From assembly GCA_944386525.1 (NCBI GenBank), contig CALXBL010000013.1, positions 1 through 32,734 of the forward strand: a DNA stretch of 32,734 bases, read 5' to 3'. A model generated the notes under the pieces. That model was given only the letters and a program-made list of their open reading frames with translations. It was not told where the DNA came from and did not search any database. How positions within the stretch are numbered: position 1 is the first letter of the stretch; every line of letters begins with the position of its first letter. The position numbers were made by a program, and so were the translations under genes. Source of the DNA: an uncultured Ruminococcus sp. (GTDB lineage Bacteria > Bacillota > Clostridia > Oscillospirales > Ruminococcaceae). Shown in pieces: positions 9,346 through 15,810 of the stretch.

Positions 9346-10593
9346 ATGAAGCAATATGTAATTATCGGAAACGGCATTGCTGCTGCCGGCTGTATCGAGG
9401 GTATCCGCAGCGTTGACGCAGACAGTCAAATCATCGTTGTATCCGAGGAAAAACACCCGGTATACTGTCGTCCTCTCATTTCCTACTACCTGGAGGGCAA
9501 GACTGATCTTGAACGTATGAAGTACCGCAGCAACGACTGCTACGAAAAGATGAACTGTGACGTTATATACGGCAGAAAGGCCGTTAAGCTCGACAAGGAC
9601 GAAAAGTCAGTCGTTCTGGACGACGGCACATCTATCCCCTACAATGCAGTATGTGTTGCTGCAGGCTCCTCACCGTTTGTGCCGCCCTTTGCAGGTATTG
9701 ATACGGTTAAAAAGAAATTCTCATTCATGACTATCGACGATACACTTGCTCTTGAGAGCGCAATAAATAAAAAGTCAAAGGTACTTATCATAGGTGCTGG
9801 TCTTATTGGTCTAAATTGTGCCGAGGGTCTTAAGGACAGAGTTGCAGACATCACCGTATGCGATCTGGCAGACAGAGTCCTTTCAAGTATACTTGATAAT
9901 GAGTGCGCTAAACTCATGCAGGACAGAATAGAGGAAAACGGAATTTCCTTCATGCTCAGCGACAGCGTTGAACGCTTCGATGGAAATACCGCCTACATGA
10001 AAAGCGGCAAGACTGTTTCCTTTGATGTGCTCGTTCTGGCTGTGGGCGTACGTGCAAATACAGCTCTTGTAAAAGACGCTGAGGGAAGTGTAAACCGTGG
10101 TATAATCGTAAATACCAAAATGCAGACATCCATCAAAAATGTATATGCAGCAGGCGACTGCACCGAGGGTCACGACATCACCTTTGGTCAGAAACGAGTT
10201 ATAGCCATCCTGCCAAACGCTTATATGCAGGGCAAATGTGCTGGTATAAATATGGCTGGCGGAAAGGCTGTATTCGACAACGCTATCCCCATGAACTCTA
10301 TTGGATTCTTTGGTCTGCACGCTATGACTGCCGGCACATATTACGGCGAAGCTGAAGGCGGAGAAATGTATGAGGAAAAATCCAAAGGCACTCTCAAAAG
10401 AATGTTTACACGCAACGGTCTGCTTACCGGCTATATCATGATCGGCAAAACCGAAAGAGCCGGAATCTATACATCACTTATCCGTGAACAGACAAAGCTT
10501 GATACTATTAACTTTGATCTGCTGAAACAAGTCCCTACCTTCTCAGCATTTTCAAGCGAGGAGCGTAAAAAGAAGTTCGGAGGTGCGTTATAA
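9346..10593 (+). CDS. FAD/NAD(P)-dependent oxidoreductase, reductase subunit of glutamate synthase
   Basis: A 415-aa pyridine nucleotide-disulfide oxidoreductase-family flavoprotein. The N-terminal FAD-binding motif is VIIGNGIAAAGCIEGI, the central NAD(P) Rossmann motif is VLIIGAGLIGLNCAEGL (about residues 145-161), and the second FAD signature is NVYAAGDCTEG. It resembles NADH:rubredoxin reductase/NADH oxidase-like proteins rather than GltD, and should take electrons from NAD(P)H or exchange them with ferredoxin for the synthase. It starts 6 nt after the ferredoxin gene with GAGAGGTG upstream, and two bases separate its stop from the next ATG. The electron donor cannot be decided from sequence. 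Confidence 0.9.
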   Translation: MKQYVIIGNGIAAAGCIEGIRSVDADSQIIVVSEEKHPVYCRPLISYYLEGKTDLERMKYRSNDCYEKMNCDVIYGRKAVKLDKDEKSVVLDDGTSIPYNAVCVAAGSSPFVPPFAGIDTVKKKFSFMTIDDTLALESAINKKSKVLIIGAGLIGLNCAEGLKDRVADITVCDLADRVLSSILDNECAKLMQDRIEENGISFMLSDSVERFDGNTAYMKSGKTVSFDVLVLAVGVRANTALVKDAEGSVNRGIIVNTKMQTSIKNVYAAGDCTEGHDITFGQKRVIAILPNAYMQGKCAGINMAGGKAVFDNAIPMNSIGFFGLHAMTAGTYYGEAEGGEMYEEKSKGTLKRMFTRNGLLTGYIMIGKTERAGIYTSLIREQTKLDTINFDLLKQVPTFSAFSSEERKKKFGGAL

Positions 10594-10595
10594 AT

Positions 10596-11312
10596 ATGTT
10601 TATTGATGTTAGCGATCTTGATTATAAAGAACTAAACGATTCCATACGTGATTCAATCGACTGCACTCTTACAAACTGCTGCGGTCAGAGGTTTATTGCG
10701 GCAGGTATGTCAAACAAGTCCATTACTATAAATGGCGTACCCGGCAATGCGCTGGGTGCGTACCTGAACGGGGCTACTATCACTGTAAATGCCAACGCTC
10801 AGGATGCTGTAGGCGATACCATGAACGACGGCACTATCATAATCCACGGAAGCATAGGTGACGCTGCCGGCTATGCTATGCGAGGCGGCAAAATGTTCAT
10901 CCGTGACAACGCAGGCTACCGTGCAGGCATTCACATGAAGCAGTATAAGGAAAAAATCCCGCTGATCGTTATCGGCGGCACAGCAGGCAGTTTCCTGGGT
11001 GAATATCAGGCAGGAGGCGTTATCGTTGTACTGGGTCTTGGCACCCAATCGCAGCATATCGTAGGCAACTTCCCATGTACCGGTATGCACGGCGGAAAAA
11101 TGTTCCTTAGAGGAAACTGCAACAATATTAAATTTCCTCGTCAGGTATCCGCAAAGCCGGCTAACACTGACGATCTTGCTGAAATAAGAAAATATGTTTC
11201 GGAATACTGCGAGCTGTTTGGATGCAATGCTAACGAGATCATGGATTCTCCTTTCACAGTTGTTACTCCCGATAGTAAAAATCCATACAAGCAAATGTAT
11301 GTAGCAAACTGA
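10596..11312 (+). CDS. GXGXG-domain subunit of glutamate synthase (stand-alone GltB domain 3)
   Basis: A right-handed beta-helix subunit that in large GltB proteins forms the C-terminal structural domain. The 238 aa carry regularly spaced glycine repeats such as GVPGNALGAYLNGATITV, AQDAVGDTMNDGTIIIHG, DAAGYAMRGGKMFI and TAGSFLGEYQAGGVIVVLG. A homologous domain also occurs in formylmethanofuran dehydrogenase subunit C, but the operon context fixes it as glutamate synthase. The ribosome-binding site GGAGGTGCG lies inside the end of the preceding gene, so translation is coupled. Confidence 0.92.
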   Translation: MFIDVSDLDYKELNDSIRDSIDCTLTNCCGQRFIAAGMSNKSITINGVPGNALGAYLNGATITVNANAQDAVGDTMNDGTIIIHGSIGDAAGYAMRGGKMFIRDNAGYRAGIHMKQYKEKIPLIVIGGTAGSFLGEYQAGGVIVVLGLGTQSQHIVGNFPCTGMHGGKMFLRGNCNNIKFPRQVSAKPANTDDLAEIRKYVSEYCELFGCNANEIMDSPFTVVTPDSKNPYKQMYVAN

Positions 11313-11325
11313 AAGAAGGTTAGAT

Positions 11326-12537
11326 ATGAAATACTCACAAGAAGAAGTCAAGCAGTTTATTCAGGAGGAAGATGTAAAATTCATACGACTTGCTTTCTTT
11401 GATGTGTTCGGCAGACAGAAGAATATTTCAATTATGTCCGAGGAACTTCCTCGTGCATTTAAAGAGGGTATAGCCATAGACGGTTCAGCAATAACAGGTT
11501 TCGGAGATGAAACACATTCCGACCTGCTTTTGCATCCCGACCCTGGAACTATCACAACACTTCCCTGGCGTCCCGAGCACGGCAGAGTTGTCAGAATGTT
11601 CTGCAATATAACACATCCCGACGGCAGTACGTTTGAATGCGATACAAGAAATCTCCTGAAAAAAGCTATACAGGATGCGGAAAATGAAGGTCTTAGATTC
11701 TATTTTGGCGCAGAACAGGAGTTCTACCTCTTCAAGTTGGACGACATGGGCGAACCAACAAAAATACCATACGACAACGCCGGCTATATGGATATAGCTC
11801 CTGAGGACAAGGGCGAAAATATCCGCCGTGAGATCTGCCTCAGGCTCGAGCAGATGGGCATAAGACCCGAAAGCTCTCATCATGAAGAAGGTCCCGGTCA
11901 GAATGAAATCGACTTCCGCTACTCCGATCCTCTCACGGCTGCTGACAATGCTGTTACATTTCAGAACATTGTAAGGATCGTTGCAAGCGCAAACGGTCTG
12001 TATGCAGATTTCACGCCAAAGCCTCTGTCCGATAACCCCGGCAACGGATTCCATATAAATATATCAGTAAAGTCAGATGACGAGAAGGATTATCTCTATG
12101 ATATAATTGCCGGCATCCTCGACAAAGCCCCTGAAATGACGGCTTTCCTCAACCCTACGGAAAATTCATATAAACGCTTGGGATACAACAAGGCTCCCGG
12201 CTTTGTATCGTGGTCAGGAGAAAACCGCTCACAGCTTGTAAGAGTTCCCGCTGCAGGTGGTGAATACAGACGTCTCGAGGTACGTTCTCCCGACCCTACT
12301 GCAAATCCATATCTTGCATTTACACTGCTGATCTATGCTGCTATCTACGGTATCAAAAACAAGCCTGAGCTTCCAAAAGCGGCTGATCTAAACTTTTACA
12401 AGGCAGATGCTCAAACTCTTTCTGAATTCACGCCTCTGCCATGCAATCGCAAGTCTGCCAGCAAAATAGCTATGAACAGTAATTTTATAAAGAGCCATAT
12501 TCCTGCTGCAGTGCTGAATATCTACTGCAAAGAGTAA
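11326..12537 (+). CDS. glnA: glutamine synthetase type I, short form
   Basis: A second glutamine synthetase, unrelated in length and motifs to GSIII. GSI signatures: AIDGSAITGF (about 50-58), FGAEQEFYLF (128-136), EEGPGQNEIDF (187-197), NPGNGFHIN (237-245, aligning with the usual NGSGMH loop), NSYKRL, ENRSQLVRVP and EVRSPDPTANPYLAF. At 403 aa it is about 40 residues shorter than typical GSI. The usual C-terminal tail (family pattern EWDxFRxQVHPWE) is absent, and the chain ends NIYCKE. That tail takes part in oligomer contacts and regulation in Bacillus-type GSI, so control may differ. It follows the GXGXG gene by 13 nt with GAAGGT upstream and precedes the ANTAR gene. Confidence 0.93.
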   Translation: MKYSQEEVKQFIQEEDVKFIRLAFFDVFGRQKNISIMSEELPRAFKEGIAIDGSAITGFGDETHSDLLLHPDPGTITTLPWRPEHGRVVRMFCNITHPDGSTFECDTRNLLKKAIQDAENEGLRFYFGAEQEFYLFKLDDMGEPTKIPYDNAGYMDIAPEDKGENIRREICLRLEQMGIRPESSHHEEGPGQNEIDFRYSDPLTAADNAVTFQNIVRIVASANGLYADFTPKPLSDNPGNGFHINISVKSDDEKDYLYDIIAGILDKAPEMTAFLNPTENSYKRLGYNKAPGFVSWSGENRSQLVRVPAAGGEYRRLEVRSPDPTANPYLAFTLLIYAAIYGIKNKPELPKAADLNFYKADAQTLSEFTPLPCNRKSASKIAMNSNFIKSHIPAAVLNIYCKE

Positions 12538-12582
12538 ACTATCATAACCATTTCCTACTTAAAAAATAAAGGAGGGAGGATT

Positions 12583-13167
12583 ATGAGTTTAAAAGAACAA
12601 ATTTACAGCGTTCTTATTGTATCTGCCTCTGACAGCTTCAATGCAGCATTAACAGACATACTTCCGGAAGCTAAATACTATCCTATCATTAAAGCATCAA
12701 GTGCAAGTGAGGCAAATCGTGCACGTGCGGAAAGAGCTTTTGACCTGATACTGATCAATTCGCCTCTCCCGGACGATTCGGGCGTACATCTGGCTATTGA
12801 CGCCTGCTGTATGAGTACATCAGCCGTGTTACTTATTGTACGGAGCGATATACATGATGAAGTTTACGACAAAGTATCGCCATACGGTGTATTTACTCTG
12901 CCAAAACCCATAGCCAAAGCCAGCATGATCCAGGCGCTCAGATGGATGGTGTCGGCAAGAGCAAGACTCTCTAAATCGGAAAAGAAAACTCTTACGCTTG
13001 AAGAAAAGATGGAGGAAATCCGTCTTGTCAACAGAGCAAAGCTTCTGCTTATTTCAAAGCTTAATATGAGTGAACCCGATGCTCATCACTTTTTGCAGCA
13101 GCAGGCTATGAATAAATGTATTTCACGAAAAGAAGTCGCTGAAAATATAATTCTCACTTACTCATGA
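12583..13167 (+). CDS. ANTAR-domain antitermination regulator with pseudo-receiver domain
   Basis: A 194-aa cytoplasmic regulator. Residues ~7-125 have a receiver-like fold, but the phosphoacceptor position is Asn59 (DLILINSPLPDDSG), and the usual N-terminal acidic pair is degenerate (VSASD), while the Lys of TLPKP is kept. Residues ~130-190 form an ANTAR RNA-binding domain: a coiled-coil helix, then the three-helix bundle pattern AKLLLISKLNMSEPDAHHFLQQQAM and SRKEVAENII. ANTAR proteins bind paired A1/G4 hexaloop hairpins and prevent termination, as known for EutV and the clostridial nitrogen regulator NitR. Such hairpins lie in the GSIII leader. The ATG has GGAGGGAGG upstream, 45 nt after glnA, and no separate promoter is evident. 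Confidence 0.9.
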   Translation: MSLKEQIYSVLIVSASDSFNAALTDILPEAKYYPIIKASSASEANRARAERAFDLILINSPLPDDSGVHLAIDACCMSTSAVLLIVRSDIHDEVYDKVSPYGVFTLPKPIAKASMIQALRWMVSARARLSKSEKKTLTLEEKMEEIRLVNRAKLLLISKLNMSEPDAHHFLQQQAMNKCISRKEVAENIILTYS

Positions 13168-13207
13168 TTATTTCTGGAGTTGATCCATAATAAAATAATC
13201 TGCAATC

Positions 13208-13244
13208 AAAAAAATACGCTCCGCTTAAAGCAAGAGGAGCATAT
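13208..13244 (-). terminator. Second terminator downstream of corA
   Basis: On the minus strand, AUAUGCUCC pairs with GGAGCGUAU (9 bp, including one G-U) and is followed by seven T. It would back up the bidirectional terminator that a corA transcript meets first. Confidence 0.75.
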
Positions 13245-13257
13245 TAGTCTATAAAAC

Positions 13258-13288
13258 AACCGGCAGGAAAAAAGCCTGCCGGTTTTGT
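13258..13288. terminator. Bidirectional terminator between the ANTAR gene and corA
   Basis: A 10-bp GC-rich stem AACCGGCAGG / CCTGCCGGTT surrounds an A-rich loop. A T-run follows on the plus strand (TTTTG) and a weaker one on the minus strand (TTGTTTTA). It serves the two convergent genes. Confidence 0.88.
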
Positions 13289-13289
13289 A

Positions 13290-14228
13290 TTATCGCTTTT
13301 TAAATTTTCCGAATTTAAACAGGAAGATAGCTGCCACCGCTGTTGCAGCGATCGATAAAACCGTGGGAAACAGCGTATACTTAGAAAACGGAAGATCTGT
13401 CGTATTCATGCCGTAAAAGCTGAACACCATAGTCGGAATAGCCAATATAATGGTAACTGTAGTCAGCCGCCACATAACGAAGTTCAGATTGTTGGAAATA
13501 ACTGAACCGCACGCCTCGACCATACCGGCAAGGATTCCGGAGTAGATGCTTGCCATCTCCTGAGCCTGCTTAAGCTCAATGAGAACGTCCTCTAGCAGAT
13601 CCTGATCCTCCTCATAAAGCTTTATAACTCTTCCACGGAGAATTTTATTTACTGTAAGGTCGTTTGATTTAAGTGACGTTGTAAAGTATACCAGCGACTT
13701 TTCAAGCTCCATCATCTGTATGAGCTGCTGATTCTTTACCGCTCCGTGGAGCTGCCGCTCAAGCACGTCGGAGGTCTTGTCGATCTGTTTGAGGTATACA
13801 AGATATACAGATGTGATATGCATCATAAGTCTTAATACAAACTGTGTTCTGTAGCCTGTCTGGAGATTTCTTAGTCTGCCTGCGATAACATCTTCGATTA
13901 TCTTGCTGTCTCTTAGCGAGATGGTGAACACGTGCTCACCGGTGATAATAATGCCCAGCGGCATTGTGTAGAAACGGATCGTTTCATTCTTTGTTATCTC
14001 CGATACGGCAGTATCCACAATTATGAGGGTCTGATCCTCCTCCTGTTCCACACGTGAAGATTCCTCCTCGTCCAATGAGGACTTCAAAAAGCCGCTGTCG
14101 ATACCATAGTCCTCGATCAGCATTTTCATTTCCTTTGCAGTAGGGTCAACTACAGATACCCAGCAACCCGGCTCCATTTTGTCCAGCTCCCTGAGTTTGC
14201 CGCTCTCTGTCTTGTAATATTCTATCAC
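13290..14228 (-). CDS. corA: CorA-family magnesium/divalent cation channel
   Basis: A pentameric inner-membrane Mg2+ channel. The large cytoplasmic N-terminal domain is followed by long helices and two C-terminal membrane segments (VTIILAIPTMVFSF and TVLSIAATAVAAIFLF), with the signature YGMN (GMN at 273-275) at the end of the first. The KFGKFKKR basic tail is typical. I choose GTG 14228 (reads IEYYKTESGKL after the initiator), with AAGGAAG upstream; the family usually begins this way. Another GTG at 14267 would make the region encoding a conserved RNA hairpin part of the protein. The translation start lies inside that hairpin, and a 26-codon upstream ORF precedes it, suggesting leader control of expression. 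Confidence 0.9.
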   Translation of the reverse strand: MIEYYKTESGKLRELDKMEPGCWVSVVDPTAKEMKMLIEDYGIDSGFLKSSLDEEESSRVEQEEDQTLIIVDTAVSEITKNETIRFYTMPLGIIITGEHVFTISLRDSKIIEDVIAGRLRNLQTGYRTQFVLRLMMHITSVYLVYLKQIDKTSDVLERQLHGAVKNQQLIQMMELEKSLVYFTTSLKSNDLTVNKILRGRVIKLYEEDQDLLEDVLIELKQAQEMASIYSGILAGMVEACGSVISNNLNFVMWRLTTVTIILAIPTMVFSFYGMNTTDLPFSKYTLFPTVLSIAATAVAAIFLFKFGKFKKR

Positions 14229-14286
14229 GGTTACTTCCTTTCCGTAAAGGCAGCAACCGTCAGGCACACCTTGCCCGCTGCCTTTA
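14227..14286 (-). promoter_or_regulatory. corA leader switch: sequestor versus anti-sequestor hairpins
   Basis: Sequestor: bases 14260-14246 pair with 14241-14227 (9 bp, one G/A mismatch, 5 bp, loop ACGG). This buries both AAAGGAAG, the corA ribosome-binding site, and the first bases of the GTG start. Anti-sequestor: UAAAGGCAGC (14286-14277) is perfectly complementary over 10 nt to GCUGCCUUUA (14254-14245), with an inner GGGCA/UGCCU helix. The two share bases 14254-14245, so they exclude each other. The anti-sequestor's 5' arm begins at the base after the stop codon of the upstream ORF, where a terminating ribosome would cover it. Confidence 0.75.
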
Positions 14287-14367
14287 CTATTTTAGTCGTG
14301 CCCACTGTTTCCAGTGCGGCATTCCTGCATTATTCATATTTTCCGCAGGATACGGGTCAGCGTTCAT
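14287..14367 (-). CDS. 26-residue leader peptide upstream of corA
   Basis: The short ORF begins MNADPYPAEN and ends QWARLK with tandem stops TAG TAA. A strong GGAGGT lies 5 nt before the ATG, and a consensus promoter is about 45 nt upstream. It ends 58 nt before the corA start, next to the two alternative hairpins. The early Asp/Glu/Pro-rich stretch recalls the Salmonella mgtA leader peptide MgtL (MEPDPTP), where low Mg2+ makes ribosomes drop off such codons. There is no sequence homology beyond that resemblance. It may act by being translated rather than as a product. Confidence 0.65.
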   Translation of the reverse strand: MNADPYPAENMNNAGMPHWKQWARLK

Positions 14368-14411
14368 AATGTACCTCCAATTCAAGATTTGCGTTTTTTG
14401 ACGTTCTTTAT

Positions 14412-14440
14412 ATTATATCAAATTTCGGATTCGGTTGCAA
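14412..14440 (-). promoter_or_regulatory. Promoter of the corA leader and corA
   Basis: TTGCAA (14440-14435) and TATAAT (14417-14412) are 17 nt apart on the minus strand. The site lies in the gap just after the pflA stop, so corA has its own transcript with a leader of about 175 nt. Confidence 0.8.
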
Positions 14441-14458
14441 TAGAAAAAATGAAAACTT

Positions 14459-15217
14459 TTACTTTTCTTCTTTTTCATTCTCATCTCTCAGGCGTTCTTT
14501 AAGTCCTTCGAATATGACGTTTTTAGCCCACACAGCCTGTTCCTTAGTTGCCGGCTCGATCCCCTTGAGTGGATAGTCCATACCAAGCTGCTCATACTTT
14601 ACAACTCCCATTGTATGATAAGGCAGCACATCAAGTGCCTTTAGGTTTGTAAGTCCGCCCAGGAAATAACCCAGATCATGCAGATGCTTCTCAACAAGAG
14701 TGACACCCGGAACTACAACGTGGCGGATCCACACGTCCTTATCAATATCCCTTAAATACTCAGCAAATTTCAAGATATTCTTATTTGACTGAGCAGTGAG
14801 CTTCTTGTGCTCCTCGTCATCAATATGCTTTATATCCAGCATTACGAGGTCGGTATACTTCATAAGCTCGTCGAACTCAGCACGCTTTTTATCTGTAAAC
14901 GTTATGCCTGATGTGTCTATGCAGGTATGCACGCCTCGCTTTTTAGCTTCTTTGAACAGTTCCGTCACAAACTCCATCTGAAGCAGCGGTTCGCCGCCTG
15001 TTACAGTAATGCCACCGCTTTTCAAGAATTCCTTAAGTCCCTCGTACTCCTCCATGAGGGAATCAACTGTGCGTTTTTCGCCGGTACACGGCTTCCAGGT
15101 ATCGGGATTGTGGCAATACTGACAGCGCATAGGACATCCCTGAAAGAATATTACAAATCTTATACCAGGACCGTCTACTGTACCGAAACTTTCTGTTGAA
15201 TGAATATAGCCTTCCAT
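14459..15217 (-). CDS. pflA: pyruvate formate-lyase activating enzyme (radical SAM)
   Basis: Installs the glycyl radical on pyruvate formate-lyase using SAM and a 4Fe-4S cluster. The cluster motif Cx3CxxC is CPMRCQYC at residues 28-35, within the typical opening ESFGTVDGPGIRFVIFFQG. TGGEPLLQ (SAM-binding GGE) and DIKHID follow, as in the family. The length of 252 aa is usual. GGAGGT is upstream of ATG 15217. It is the last gene of the pfl operon, directly behind the separate glycyl-radical domain that should be its substrate. A hairpin with a U-rich tail precedes it and may lower its expression relative to the lyase. Confidence 0.96.
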   Translation of the reverse strand: MEGYIHSTESFGTVDGPGIRFVIFFQGCPMRCQYCHNPDTWKPCTGEKRTVDSLMEEYEGLKEFLKSGGITVTGGEPLLQMEFVTELFKEAKKRGVHTCIDTSGITFTDKKRAEFDELMKYTDLVMLDIKHIDDEEHKKLTAQSNKNILKFAEYLRDIDKDVWIRHVVVPGVTLVEKHLHDLGYFLGGLTNLKALDVLPYHTMGVVKYEQLGMDYPLKGIEPATKEQAVWAKNVIFEGLKERLRDENEKEEK

Positions 15218-15228
15218 ATTTTACCTCC

Positions 15229-15265
15229 AAAAATAAATGCGGACGTACTATAAAAGCACGCCCGC
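15229..15265 (-). terminator. Attenuator-like hairpin between glycyl-radical gene and pflA
   Basis: GCGGGCGUGC pairs over 10 bp with GUACGUCCGC (two G-U pairs) around a seven-base loop, then AUUUAUUUUU follows on the minus strand. The pflA ribosome-binding site comes immediately after. Partial termination here would make the activase less abundant than the lyase parts. Confidence 0.7.
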
Positions 15266-15307
15266 ACAAATTCACACCTTCTTCAATGAACGAAATCCAG
15301 CACTAAA

Positions 15308-15547
15308 TTAGAGAGCAGCGTGGAATGTTCTGGAGATAACGTCATCCTGCTGTTCCTTAGTCAGCTTGATGAAGTTTACAGCATAACCGCTTACACGGAT
15401 TGTCAGCTGAGGATACTTTTCCGGATGCTGCTGAGCGTCCAGCAGCATATCTCTATTCAGAACGTTTACGTTCAGGTGATGGCCGCCCTTTTCAGCGTAG
15501 CCGTCAAGAAGCTCAACCAGGTTATCAATCTGCTTTTCGTTTGCCAT
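15308..15547 (-). CDS. stand-alone glycyl-radical domain of pyruvate formate-lyase (GrcA-like)
   Basis: 79 aa matching only the C-terminal end of [39 protein letters not shown] and [11 protein letters not shown]. Gly54 in RVSGYA is the residue that would carry the radical. E. coli GrcA (YfiD) is a similar stand-alone domain that repairs damaged full-length PFL, but here the only lyase chain in the operon (15811-17895) ends before this domain. The protein should therefore be an obligate second half, not a spare part. AAGGAGG precedes ATG 15547. It lies 26 nt after the 68-aa gene and upstream of pflA. Confidence 0.93.
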   Translation of the reverse strand: MANEKQIDNLVELLDGYAEKGGHHLNVNVLNRDMLLDAQQHPEKYPQLTIRVSGYAVNFIKLTKEQQDDVISRTFHAAL

Positions 15548-15573
15548 AATAAATTCCTCCTTGAAAAATCATT

Positions 15574-15780
15574 TTAATCTTCTTCCAAAAATTCAGTGGG
15601 CTGGCAACACGCCATATTACCCTTGGAGCAGTCCATGCTCCTGTAGGTGTCCACCTTAAGACCGCCGTTTTCGAGATCCTCAGGTGTCACTGTTACATGT
15701 CCTGTACCGGACGCCATAAGGCGTTCGATCATCTCTACGATGTCATCTTCCTGCTGTCTTTCCTCGGGTTCGAAAGCCAT
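15574..15780 (-). CDS. 68-aa acidic Cys-containing protein inside the split pfl operon (unrecognised)
   Basis: I do not recognise this family. It opens with a very acidic, probably helical stretch (EPEERQQEDDIVEMIERLM), then GTGHVTVTPEDLENGGLKVDTY, and ends with a Cx6CC cluster (Cys51, Cys58, Cys59) and a further acidic tail. There is no signal peptide or membrane segment. I start at ATG 15780 with GAGGTGAGG upstream; a GTG 12 nt further up is possible. The gene is tightly packed between the catalytic chain (30 nt) and the glycyl-radical domain (26 nt), so a role in holding, shielding or assembling the two halves is a reasonable guess but only inference. Confidence 0.8.
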   Translation of the reverse strand: MAFEPEERQQEDDIVEMIERLMASGTGHVTVTPEDLENGGLKVDTYRSMDCSKGNMACCQPTEFLEED

Positions 15781-15810
15781 ATCCTGCCTCACCTCTTTTC
15801 ATGCAGCTAC

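Noticed and set aside
14229..14267. Longer CorA start at GTG 14267
   Set aside because: The added residues are encoded by the sequestor hairpin, the ribosome-binding site is too close, and the family normally begins at the IEYYKT position.
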